Source of the DNA: an uncultured Flavobacteriaceae bacterium
GTDB taxonomy: Bacteria; Bacteroidota; Bacteroidia; Flavobacteriales; Flavobacteriaceae
Direction of reading: 5' to 3'
DNA: 64,000 bases
NCBI GenBank assembly: GCA_947500585.1
Contig: CANMSN010000002.1
Coordinates: 62,001-126,000 of the forward strand
Shown here: positions 34,945 through 42,540 of the stretch, piece by piece
How positions within the stretch are numbered: the stretch's first letter is position 1
How the letters are laid out: each line of letters starts with the position of its first letter
Made by a program: the position numbers and the translations under genes
The notes under the pieces: generated by a model
Databases searched by the model: none
What the model was told of the DNA's origin: nothing
What the model saw: the letters and a program-made list of their open reading frames with translations, nothing else

Positions 34945-36717
34945 TTAAACAATTTCCATCTTTTTTAATAAGAAAGAGGCATTCATATTTTTACAAACCC
35001 CTTGTTTTAAAGTATAATCAAAATGAAGTTCGTCGTTAACTATCTCTGCATCAAAATAGTAGTTTTTCACGTCTTTAAGCTGTTTTTCAATCTCGCACAA
35101 GCTTAAATCGTGTGTTGCAATAATTCCTGTGGCATTTGAAGCAACAAGTTTTTCAACAAACTTTCTGGAACCAATGGCTTTGTCTGTACTATTTGTGCCT
35201 TTCAAAATTTCATCTAAAACAATAAAATAAGGTTCTTTTTTAATTGTATCAACAATATATTTTAGACGGGTTAGTTCGGAGAAGAAATACGAACTATCAT
35301 CAGTAAGCGAATCTGTTGTTCGCATACTCGTTATTAATTTTACTGGAGAATATTCACTGGTTTCTGCACAAACTGGCAAACCTACATTTGCCATAACAAT
35401 ATGCAATGACACTGTTCTTAAAAATGTACTTTTGCCTGCCATATTAGCACCTGTAACTATAAAAAATTGTTCGTTATCTATAAACAAATCGCTATCAACC
35501 CGCTTTGTTTTGTTTAAAAGCGGATGCCCTAAATTTTTGGCTTTTATAACCAATTCATTATCTACAATTTTTGGAAAAACAAAATCAGGATGATTATAAG
35601 TGAAATTCCCCAACGTATTATACGCATCAAAAAACGAAACCACTTCAAACCAATCGGCTACTTTGCTGCTATGTCTATTAATCCATTGTTCTATTTTATA
35701 GCTATTCTTTATATCTGTTAGGAAAAAACCATTTCCAAAAATGGCTCCAATAATATTATTTCGGTTATCTAGAGCATCTAAATATTTTGAAAACTCCTTA
35801 AAAATCTCAGACCCTTTTTTTGTTTCAGTTTGAATCTTTTTTTGATTTTGCTTTAACAACTCTGATGTAAATGTTTCCTTTTCAATTAAATCTAATAGTA
35901 AAGCATATTGACGAAAGGTATCTCTAACTTTATCCGCATTAGAAGCCAATATGTTAACTTTTTTTAGATAACGCCCCGTAATTAACAAACCAAAAAGTAG
36001 CCAATAGCCTATTAAAGCTTGATTCGTTATAACATTTAAAATAGTGAGTAAAAATATAATTACAGAAAATAGAGTAAAGCCTAAAGGTATCCATGTCATC
36101 ATTTTTGGCAAAAACGACTTATAATTTTGCAACCAATTAATAATTTGCTTTTCAGGTGTTTCAACGGATACCAAACTTGATGTTGCAGAATAATATTGAC
36201 GCCATTGTGGTTTCTCACATAACTCTTTTATAGCTTCTTGTCTTAAAACAATATTATCAACCTCATTTGTTTTTAAAGCATCTGCCAGTTTTTGGGTGCC
36301 TTCATTAATCGTCGTTCTATTTATAAATTGAAAAAAAGAACCACGACCAAACAAATCGATATCCAAACTATAAAAGTGATTCGAATCTTGAAATTGTAAC
36401 CCTTGATCTCTCTGATGAAAATTACCAGATGCTATTTCAATTTCTTCTTCATTTATTGTTACTAAAGCTTTATTGAAATTTCGCAATCTTTTTATATCCG
36501 TATATTTTGATAATAAAACTATAAAAACGACAACACCTACTAAGCCAATAAAAAGAGCAACTTGCCACTGTTGAAAGGTAAAACAAACTCCAAATACTGT
36601 TATTAAAAATACTGCAAGCCTATAAATACTAAAGGCTGTCATTTTTTTATATAACCTTTGGGTTTCAGTTTTATATTTTTCTAGATGTTCTTTATAGTAG
36701 GTTAACGGATTACTCAT
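34945..36717 (-). CDS. Membrane-anchored MutS-family ATPase (MutS domain V)
   Basis: About 590 residues from the Met of MSNPLTYYKEHLEKY (base 36717). The N-terminus has hydrophobic segments (RLAVFLITVFGVCFTF, VALFIGLVGVVVFIVLL) and a second pair near residue 220 (IPLGFTLFSVIIFLLTIL). A helical core follows, then the MutS ATPase domain with Walker A VTGANMAGKSTFLR at about residue 423. Walker B is FIVLDEILKGTNS, with the signature segment SFFSEL before it. There is no N-terminal mismatch-binding domain, so it is not a classical MutS; membrane MutS-like proteins of this type are common in Bacteroidota and unassigned. The gene is flanked by two dispersed-repeat copies, and its 3' end is duplicated at 33530-33664. 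Confidence 0.88.
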   Translation of the reverse strand: MSNPLTYYKEHLEKYKTETQRLYKKMTAFSIYRLAVFLITVFGVCFTFQQWQVALFIGLVGVVVFIVLLSKYTDIKRLRNFNKALVTINEEEIEIASGNFHQRDQGLQFQDSNHFYSLDIDLFGRGSFFQFINRTTINEGTQKLADALKTNEVDNIVLRQEAIKELCEKPQWRQYYSATSSLVSVETPEKQIINWLQNYKSFLPKMMTWIPLGFTLFSVIIFLLTILNVITNQALIGYWLLFGLLITGRYLKKVNILASNADKVRDTFRQYALLLDLIEKETFTSELLKQNQKKIQTETKKGSEIFKEFSKYLDALDNRNNIIGAIFGNGFFLTDIKNSYKIEQWINRHSSKVADWFEVVSFFDAYNTLGNFTYNHPDFVFPKIVDNELVIKAKNLGHPLLNKTKRVDSDLFIDNEQFFIVTGANMAGKSTFLRTVSLHIVMANVGLPVCAETSEYSPVKLITSMRTTDSLTDDSSYFFSELTRLKYIVDTIKKEPYFIVLDEILKGTNSTDKAIGSRKFVEKLVASNATGIIATHDLSLCEIEKQLKDVKNYYFDAEIVNDELHFDYTLKQGVCKNMNASFLLKKMEIV

Positions 36718-36730
36718 TTTTATTTTAATT

Positions 36731-36806
36731 AGATTCCTTCTTCTCACTTCGACTTACTTCGGCTGCGCTCAGCACCAATCGCTCAGTGACCACGGAAGAA
36801 TGACAA
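36731..36806. repeat. Dispersed intergenic repeat, copy 5' of the MutS-like gene
   Basis: Begins AGATTCCT (36731-36738) and ends GAATGACAA (36798-36806), in the same orientation as the copy at 34888-34938. Its core (36745-36792) is longer: CACTTCGACTT is followed by an extra TTCGGCTGCGCTCAGCACC segment and then CGCTCAGTGACCA, as if one core had been partly duplicated. A short hairpin CCTCGA/TCGAGG follows at 36820-36840. Confidence 0.7.
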
Positions 36807-36866
36807 TTTTCAATAGACACCTCGAAGCTCTTCATCGAGGAAATTATTTCGAAGTAAAGAAACAAA

Positions 36867-36893
36867 AAAGCCCTGAAACAATTTCAGAGCTTT
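36867..36893 (-). terminator. Terminator of the Bax-inhibitor-like gene
   Basis: Stem AAAGC-CTGAAA pairing with TTTCAG-GCTTT around a 3-nt loop, with one mismatch. On the minus strand it is followed by TTTTTTG. It lies 22 bp after the stop of the gene at 36915-37619. Confidence 0.75.
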
Positions 36894-36914
36894 ATAATTA
36901 TATTTTTAGTGTTG

Positions 36915-37619
36915 TTAATCTCTCGACATAAAGATACTAAGTACATACCAAAATAAAAGCATTAACGATGCGAATAAACCTAATGCCGCAGGAATATAAT
37001 CGTCAGTTGTGTATTTGTGTACTAAGTTAGATGTTTGATATATTATAGAGCCTCCTGCCAATAAACACATAGCAACAGAAAACCATAAACCCAAATTAAA
37101 CCCAAATAAACTACCTGCAATTATTAATCCAATAGCTATAAAAAAACCAACTGTTAAACCTGCTTTTAAAAATGAAAAGTCTTTTTTGGTTATAAAAACT
37201 ATAGCCGATAACCCTACAAATAATGCCAGAGTAACAATAGCTGCTTGATTTAAAATTTCTGGACCGGAATCCATATAAAATGCAGCAATATAGATAAGCG
37301 GAACAAAAATTAAGGCTTCAGCAAGTATATAAATACCGAAAGCCAAATATTGCATGTTTTTATCTGGTGTTTTTAAAGTCATTTTTTCTGCATAATTGGT
37401 AACAAACATAAAGCCCCCTAGCATAATTAGCCAACGCCAACCTTCGGTCATTGACAACATAAAATTAACTATAGTATCACTTTGAAGCAACAAGTATTCA
37501 AAAAGAATAAATACTAAAACGCCTCCAGCAACATGCGAATATGTTTTTTTGTAAAATGCCACTTTATCAACTTCTGATAACTGACCTATCAATAATTTGT
37601 CTTGAACAGATTCTTCCAT
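36915..37619 (-). CDS. Bax inhibitor-1/YccA family membrane protein
   Basis: 234 residues with seven hydrophobic segments. The N-terminus reads VDKVAFYKKTYSHVAGGVLVFILFEYLL, the usual start of the Bax-inhibitor-1 (UPF0005) domain. A second block is GIYILAEALIFVPLIYIAAFY. The C-terminus ends AALGLFASLMLLFWYVLSIFMSRD, where acidic residues of the pH-sensing pair are expected. Bacterial members are proposed calcium-leak or protease-associated proteins; YccA interacts with FtsH in Escherichia coli. The downstream zinc-peptidase gene reads in the same direction with a 103-bp gap. Confidence 0.9.
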   Translation of the reverse strand: MEESVQDKLLIGQLSEVDKVAFYKKTYSHVAGGVLVFILFEYLLLQSDTIVNFMLSMTEGWRWLIMLGGFMFVTNYAEKMTLKTPDKNMQYLAFGIYILAEALIFVPLIYIAAFYMDSGPEILNQAAIVTLALFVGLSAIVFITKKDFSFLKAGLTVGFFIAIGLIIAGSLFGFNLGLWFSVAMCLLAGGSIIYQTSNLVHKYTTDDYIPAALGLFASLMLLFWYVLSIFMSRD

Positions 37620-37722
37620 TATTTAGTTTATTTTTTGGTTATAGAATATAAATGTAAGAAAAAAGAAACTGAATTCTTTTATTAAATAAAAAAATTCAGT
37701 TAGTAATTATTTTAAAGTATTA

Positions 37723-38421
37723 CTAATCTCTCGATCCACCAAATACTTGAAGTGCCCAATATAAAAGCGTTGCTAATGCCCCAATGGCTGCAACTAAATA
37801 GGTTCTTGCTGCCCATTTAAGAGCATCTTCAGAACCTTTGTACTCTTCTGGAGTAACCATATTTTTGTTTTTTAACCAAGCTAAAGCTCTGTTACTAGCA
37901 TCGTATTCAACAGGCAATGTTATAAAACTAAATAAAGTTGCAAAACCCATAAGTACAACACCAGCGGCAGCAACCCACCAGCCTAAACCTAAACCAGCTG
38001 CTCCACCTAAAACGAGTCCTCCAATAATTAACCATTGTGACATCCCTGAAGACACACTAACTACAGGCACTAAAGTTGAGCGCATTTGCAACCAACTATA
38101 TGCTTGTGCATGTTGTACGGCATGTCCACATTCGTGAGCTGCAACAGCCGCCGCCGCCGCATTACGCTGATTATAAACCGATTCACTTAAATTTACTGTT
38201 TTATTTTTTGGGTTGTAATGGTCTGTTAATTGGCCTCGTGTGGAAATAACCTCAACATCTCTTATACCATAGTCTGCCAACATTTTTTCAGCAATTTCAG
38301 CACCACTCATACCGTTTCGTAATTGTACTTTAGAATATTTTGCAAACTTACGTTTCAGCATATAGCTTACTAACCAACTTACAACTGCTATAGCACCAAT
38401 TAATATATAATATCCTGACAT
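37723..38421 (-). CDS. Zinc metallopeptidase, YugP/DUF (Zn_peptidase_2) family
   Basis: 232 residues. An N-terminal membrane segment (YILIGAIAVVSWLVSYML) is followed by the zinc motif AHECGHAVQH (His96, Glu97, His100) and further hydrophobic segments near residues 130-165 and 205-225. The third ligand is expected in the PVEYDASNRALAWL block. The family is membrane-embedded with a soluble catalytic site; the substrate is unknown. It lies between the Bax-inhibitor-like gene and alanine dehydrogenase, all on the minus strand. Confidence 0.9.
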   Translation of the reverse strand: MSGYYILIGAIAVVSWLVSYMLKRKFAKYSKVQLRNGMSGAEIAEKMLADYGIRDVEVISTRGQLTDHYNPKNKTVNLSESVYNQRNAAAAAVAAHECGHAVQHAQAYSWLQMRSTLVPVVSVSSGMSQWLIIGGLVLGGAAGLGLGWWVAAAGVVLMGFATLFSFITLPVEYDASNRALAWLKNKNMVTPEEYKGSEDALKWAARTYLVAAIGALATLLYWALQVFGGSRD

Positions 38422-38496
38422 TGTTTTTTATTTTAAAATTCTACATTAAAGATAGCAAAAATAACGCCAATGTTTTAATATGAAGATTTGTCAGTT

Positions 38497-39597
38497 TTAA
38501 ACAATTTCTGTTTCCCATTTAAAAGCTTCTGCAATTTCTTTGTAAACAATTTTACCATTGACAATATTTAATCCTTTAGCTAAAGCTGGTATGGTTTCGC
38601 AAGCCTTTTCCCATCCTTGGTTTGCTAATTTTAAAACATAAGGTAACGTTACATTGGTTAAAGCCACTGTAGATGTGTAAGGAACAGCCCCTGGCATATT
38701 AGCAACACAATAATGCACTACATCATCAATAATATATGTTGGGTCTTCGTGGGTTGTAGCTTTAGTCGTTTCAAAACAGCCACCTTGATCTACTGCAACA
38801 TCTACAATTACAGTTCCTGGGCGCATGTCTTTCAACATATCTTTAGTAATCAATTTTGGTGCTTTTGCGCCTTTAATTAAAACGCCTCCAATAATTAAAT
38901 CACTTTCTTTTATACGCTTTCTAATATTATATTCACTTGAAAACTCGGTAACTACATGATTGGGCATCACATCGTTAACGTAACGTAATTGTTTCATATT
39001 AATATCCATAATCGTAACATGAGCGCCTAAACCTGCAGCCATTTTAGCGGCTTGTATACCAACAATTCCAGCACCTAAGACTAAAACCTTCCCTGGAGGA
39101 ACTCCTGGAACACCACCAAGTAAAACACCACGCCCTTTAATTGGTTTTTCTAAATACTTTGCGCCTTGTTGGATAGACATTCTTCCTGCTACTTCAGACA
39201 TTGGAATTAACAATGGTAATGCGCCTTCACTATCTTCAACTGTTTCATATGCAATACAAACCGCTTTACTATTTATCATCGCCTTTGTAAGTATTTCACT
39301 TGAGGCAAAATGAAAATAAGTAAACACGACTTGGTCTTGTTTTATTAAATCATACTCTTGTTCAATAGGCTCTTTTACTTTAACAATCATATCGCTAGCA
39401 GCATATACTTCCTCAATACTATCAAGAATAATTGCGCCTGCTTCTTCATAATCTTTATTAAAAAAACCACTACCAAAACCGGCATCATTTTGTATGTAAA
39501 CGGTGTGGTTACTTTTTATTAATTCAAACACACCTGCGGGCGTCATACCCACACGACTTTCATTGTTTTTAATTTCTTTTGGGACACCTATTTTCAT
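38497..39597 (-). CDS. ald: Alanine dehydrogenase
   Basis: 366 residues, the usual length. The N-terminus MKIGVPKEIKNNESRVGMTPAGVFEL matches the family. Conserved MIVKVKEP (substrate Lys) and FTYFHFA (catalytic His) are present. The Rossmann loop VLVLGAGIVGIQAAKMA and the acidic end of the next strand MDIN bind NAD; QGGCFE follows. It interconverts L-alanine with pyruvate and ammonia, using NAD in the cytoplasm. The 431-bp upstream spacer contains a MITE-like element (39811-40014). Confidence 0.95.
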   Translation of the reverse strand: MKIGVPKEIKNNESRVGMTPAGVFELIKSNHTVYIQNDAGFGSGFFNKDYEEAGAIILDSIEEVYAASDMIVKVKEPIEQEYDLIKQDQVVFTYFHFASSEILTKAMINSKAVCIAYETVEDSEGALPLLIPMSEVAGRMSIQQGAKYLEKPIKGRGVLLGGVPGVPPGKVLVLGAGIVGIQAAKMAAGLGAHVTIMDINMKQLRYVNDVMPNHVVTEFSSEYNIRKRIKESDLIIGGVLIKGAKAPKLITKDMLKDMRPGTVIVDVAVDQGGCFETTKATTHEDPTYIIDDVVHYCVANMPGAVPYTSTVALTNVTLPYVLKLANQGWEKACETIPALAKGLNIVNGKIVYKEIAEAFKWETEIV

Positions 39598-39810
39598 AAT
39601 TTCAATATTTTTGAGTTAGATTGAAAAACTGATACAATAATAAAATAAATGATTGATTTCGTGAATTTATTAAACAACAACTTTTAAACAATTGTTAGCT
39701 ATTTATAAAAAATACTGAAAAAAAATTAACGTTTTTCGCTTTTTACAAGAAATTCAACTTTAAATTCGTTTAAAATGCTTGTAAATGAAAGTTAAAAAAG
39801 AACGTGTATT

Positions 39811-40014
39811 ACCTGAGTTCGATTAATATTCTTAGGAAGTATTAGTTATAACTCAATGTTTATCATTGAATAAAAATAATTTTAAATCCTGCAAGGTCTC
39901 TTTTTGACCTTGTAGGTATAAAGTACTGATATCAAAATACCTACAAGGTATTTAAAACCTTGCAGGACAACAGTAATCATTTTAAAATCAGGCATTTAAT
40001 AATCGAACTCAGGT
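39811..40014. repeat. 204-bp MITE-like element with 15-bp terminal inverted repeats
   Basis: Terminal arms ACCTGAGTTCGATTA (39811-39825) and TAATCGAACTCAGGT (40000-40014) are perfect inverted repeats. Inside are nested stems: CCTGCAAGGT (39888-39897) with ACCTTGCAGG (39957-39966), and ACCTTGTAGGTAT (39907-39919) with ATACCTACAAGGT (39937-39949). TATT flanks both outer ends (39807-39810 and 40015-40018), a possible target-site duplication. No coding capacity. It sits in the ald upstream spacer (39598-40028); the rest of that spacer shows nothing else. Confidence 0.7.
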
Positions 40015-40028
40015 TATTATTTAAGAAT

Positions 40029-40298
40029 TTAATGCTTTTTATGCTTTATTTTTAAAATAATAATGGTGAGAATTAATAAAGATGTAATAATATTAGCAAG
40101 AACCATAGACAAACTATTTAGATAAAAACCATAGGTTAACCATAAAAGGACGCCCGTAAACATGACGATAAACATGGTTAAAGAAATGGCTTCAACATCT
40201 TTAGTTTTCCAAGCTCTGTATACCTGTGGCACAAATGCCGATGTAGTTAATATAGCAGCTATAAAGCCAACTATTTCTATCGCTTTTATTTCAAACAT
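40029..40298 (-). CDS. SemiSWEET sugar transporter
   Basis: About 89 residues from the Met of MFEIKAIEIVGFIAAILTTSAFVPQVYRAWKT (base 40298), which is the normal SemiSWEET length; a Met at 40397 would add 33 unrelated residues. Three membrane helices are visible: IVGFIAAILTTSAFVPQVY with the conserved Pro-Gln, LTMFIVMFTGVLLWLTYG and LANIITSLLILTIIILK. Two copies form a transporter for mono- or disaccharides. It stands next to the MITE-like element, with a 14-bp gap. Confidence 0.88.
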   Translation of the reverse strand: MFEIKAIEIVGFIAAILTTSAFVPQVYRAWKTKDVEAISLTMFIVMFTGVLLWLTYGFYLNSLSMVLANIITSLLILTIIILKIKHKKH

Positions 40299-40480
40299 AA
40301 TAATTTTAAAAAAAGATAATGATACAATATTCTTATTCAAAATAAGCCCTAGTGTGAAATTATGTTTCAAATTTAAAAACCATTTTCTATTACTCATTTT
40401 AGCAAAGTTAAATATTGTTTAATTTTACTTCCAGAATTAATTAACCTTTACGAAGCTAATTTGTAAAGAGAAACAATACT

Positions 40481-41014
40481 ATGCGCAAACTAAAAAATAG
40501 TGAATTAGACAGATTAAGTGTTGATGCCTTTAAAGAGGCAAAAAAGACACCAATTATCATTATTCTTGATAATATTAGAAGCCTGAATAATATTGGCTCT
40601 GTATTTAGAACAAGTGATGCCTTTTTAGTTGAAAAAATTTACCTCTGCGGAATTACAGCAACGCCACCACATAAAGATATTCATAAAACAGCTTTAGGTA
40701 GCACTGATACTGTTGATTGGGAATATGTTGAAAACACTATAGATTTAGTTAAAAAACTAAAAACTGAAGGAGTGAGAATTTGTTCAATCGAACAGGCTGA
40801 AAACGCTACCATGCTGGATACTTTTTTACCAAAAACGAATACAAAATACGCACTTGTTTTTGGAAATGAAGTAAAGGGAGTCGCTCAAGATATCGTTTCA
40901 ATAAGTGATGTAGTTATTGAAATACCACAATTTGGCACCAAACATTCTTTAAATATATCTGTGAGTTGTGGTGTTGTAGTATGGGATGTATTTAGTAAAC
41001 TACAACAACTATAA
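40481..41014 (+). CDS. SpoU/TrmH-family RNA 2'-O-methyltransferase
   Basis: 177 residues. Motif 1 is LDNIRSLNNIGSVFRTSDAF. Motif 2 is YALVFGNEVKGVAQDI near residue 128 and motif 3 is IPQFGTKHSLNISVSCGVV near 150, both parts of the trefoil-knot SAM site. It uses SAM to methylate a ribose 2'-OH in tRNA or rRNA; the exact target cannot be deduced. The length fits single-domain TrmL-like enzymes. The next gene, a class I methyltransferase, starts 3 bp after its stop. Confidence 0.9.
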   Translation: MRKLKNSELDRLSVDAFKEAKKTPIIIILDNIRSLNNIGSVFRTSDAFLVEKIYLCGITATPPHKDIHKTALGSTDTVDWEYVENTIDLVKKLKTEGVRICSIEQAENATMLDTFLPKTNTKYALVFGNEVKGVAQDIVSISDVVIEIPQFGTKHSLNISVSCGVVVWDVFSKLQQL

Positions 41015-41017
41015 TAA

Positions 41018-41677
41018 GTGGCTAAAAAAGTTAAAACACCCTGGCCTACTAAAGCTGTGATGGATCAAATTTATGAGATGAAACTTTGGGGTGGAAGCGA
41101 ATTTGATTTTTATTCTGGTTCAGGTTCGCACAATCCTATAATTATAAATCCGTATTTAGAAGCTGTAATTACTTTTTTGAAATCATTTAAACAACCTTTA
41201 GTGGTTTGCGATTTGGGTTGTGGCGATTTTAATATTGGCAAACACTTAACACCATACACCAAAAAATTTATTGCAATTGATATTGTTGAAAAACTTATAG
41301 ATAGAAACCAAACCGTACACAAAGAAAACAACTTAGAGTTTTATTGCCTTGATATTGCTAAAGATGAACTTCCAGAAGCAGATTGCGTGATACTTCGGCA
41401 AGTATTGCAACATTTATCTAATAAAGACATACAAAACGTTGTAAAAAAATTAGCGAATTATAGATATGTTATTCTTACAGAGCATATTCCATTAGGTGAC
41501 TTTATCTCTAATAAAGACACTATTTCTGGACAAGGCATTCGCATTAAACAAAACAGTGGTGTTAATTTATTAGAAACTCCTTTTAATTTGAAAGTTAAAG
41601 GTAAAAAACAACTAGGAGAGCATGTTTTAGAAAATGGAAAAGGACGGATTGTTACGACATTGTTTGAATTACTTTAA
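41018..41677 (+). CDS. Class I SAM-dependent methyltransferase
   Basis: 219 residues with a GTG start (41018), 3 bp after the preceding stop. SAM-binding motif I is VVCDLGCGDFNIG at about residue 65, with an acidic AIDIVEK at the end of strand 2 and DCVILRQVLQHLS for motif IV. No substrate domain is recognisable. It is likely co-transcribed with the SpoU methyltransferase. The 25-bp inverted-repeat element begins 7 bp after its stop. Confidence 0.85.
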   Translation: MAKKVKTPWPTKAVMDQIYEMKLWGGSEFDFYSGSGSHNPIIINPYLEAVITFLKSFKQPLVVCDLGCGDFNIGKHLTPYTKKFIAIDIVEKLIDRNQTVHKENNLEFYCLDIAKDELPEADCVILRQVLQHLSNKDIQNVVKKLANYRYVILTEHIPLGDFISNKDTISGQGIRIKQNSGVNLLETPFNLKVKGKKQLGEHVLENGKGRIVTTLFELL

Positions 41678-41683
41678 AATCTC

Positions 41684-41757
41684 TGTCATTCCTGCGAAGG
41701 CAGGAATCTACTTTTAGTTTCAATTATTAATGGATTCCTGCCTTCGCAGGAATGACA
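41684..41757. repeat. Intergenic element with 25-bp perfect inverted repeat
   Basis: The left arm (41684-41708, starting TGTCATTCCTGCG) is an exact reverse complement of the right arm (41733-41757, ending CGCAGGAATGACA), with a 24-bp loop. Each arm also holds the small palindrome CCTGCGAAGGCAGG. It is GC-rich compared with its flanks. The right end GATTCCT ... GAATGACA is shared with the repeats at 34888 and 36731. It may also end transcription of the preceding methyltransferase gene. Confidence 0.85.
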
Positions 41758-41900
41758 AGGTTGCTTTTTCGAAAGTTTTTATGTACAGTTAAACTTGATT
41801 CTAAACTTAAAAAAATATAACTTAGCTTATAAATTAATTATGTTCATTAAAACACAACCATGTATTAAAGTTAGTAAAAGTGAAAGAAAACGAATCTAAG

Positions 41901-42314
41901 ATGAAAATAAAATACAAGAAAAAAAGAAATTATATTAATCTAGCACTCGGATTATTCTGGATTTTGTTAAGCATACTAAGTTTCATTCAAAAAGACAAAA
42001 TACATTGGACGGATTATGGATATTTAGTAGTTGGAGTTTTATATATCGGTCAATATTTTTGGGATATAACCAATCAATACCTAACTTTAGAAAATGGCAT
42101 AATAAAAAAGAATTCAGTATTCGGAAGAAAAATAAACCTTAACGAAATTATTTGGATTAAAAAATTCGCTGGAGATTATACTCTCAAAACTGAAAATCAA
42201 GAACTAAAAATTAATACGGAATTGATTCAGGAACATTCGCTTAACGAATTGAACAAAATATTAGCAGAACTGAATTTACCCTCTGAAAAAAACCCGTTTA
42301 CTAATAAAGTATAA
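41901..42314 (+). CDS. Small membrane protein with PH-like domain
   Basis: 137 residues from ATG 41901; an in-frame GTG at 41880 would add seven residues. Two hydrophobic segments (YINLALGLFWILLSILSFI and WTDYGYLVVGVLYIGQYFWD) precede a beta-rich part resembling a bacterial PH-like domain (YLTLENGIIKKNSVFGRKINLNEIIWIKKF). No function is known for this pattern. The gene lies between the 25-bp inverted-repeat element and tRNA-Tyr, which is on the opposite strand. Confidence 0.72.
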   Translation: MKIKYKKKRNYINLALGLFWILLSILSFIQKDKIHWTDYGYLVVGVLYIGQYFWDITNQYLTLENGIIKKNSVFGRKINLNEIIWIKKFAGDYTLKTENQELKINTELIQEHSLNELNKILAELNLPSEKNPFTNKV

Positions 42315-42342
42315 AACAAACTTCTAAACCCTTTTAACTCAA

Positions 42343-42370
42343 AAAAGTTCACATTTTCATGTAAACTTTT
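42343..42370. terminator. Terminator between the PH-like gene and tRNA-Tyr
   Basis: Stem AAAAGTT-ACAT / ATGT-AACTTTT around TTTC, with one C-A mismatch. On the minus strand it is followed by TTTTTT, so it ends the tRNA-Tyr transcript 11 bp after the gene; it can also stop the plus-strand gene ending at 42314. Confidence 0.75.
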
Positions 42371-42380
42371 CTAGTTAAAG

Positions 42381-42462
<82 letters not shown>

Positions 42463-42472
42463 AAAACGGAGG

Positions 42473-42502
42473 CAAATATATTATTGTTTCTTAATTTATC
42501 AA
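42473..42502 (-). promoter_or_regulatory. Promoter of tRNA-Tyr
   Basis: Reading on the minus strand: TTG (42502-42500), 19 bp, then TATATTTG (42480-42473). This matches the flavobacterial -33/-7 consensus and has the same 19-bp spacing as the rplM promoter. Transcription would start a few nt before the mature tRNA 5' end. Confidence 0.65.
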
Positions 42503-42540
42503 AAGAAAAGATTATAACTTTCAATTAAATATAAAGGATA

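Noticed and set aside
40029-40397. Longer SemiSWEET with a 33-residue N-terminal extension
   Set aside because: The extension is basic and unrelated; the internal Met gives the normal 89-residue family length.
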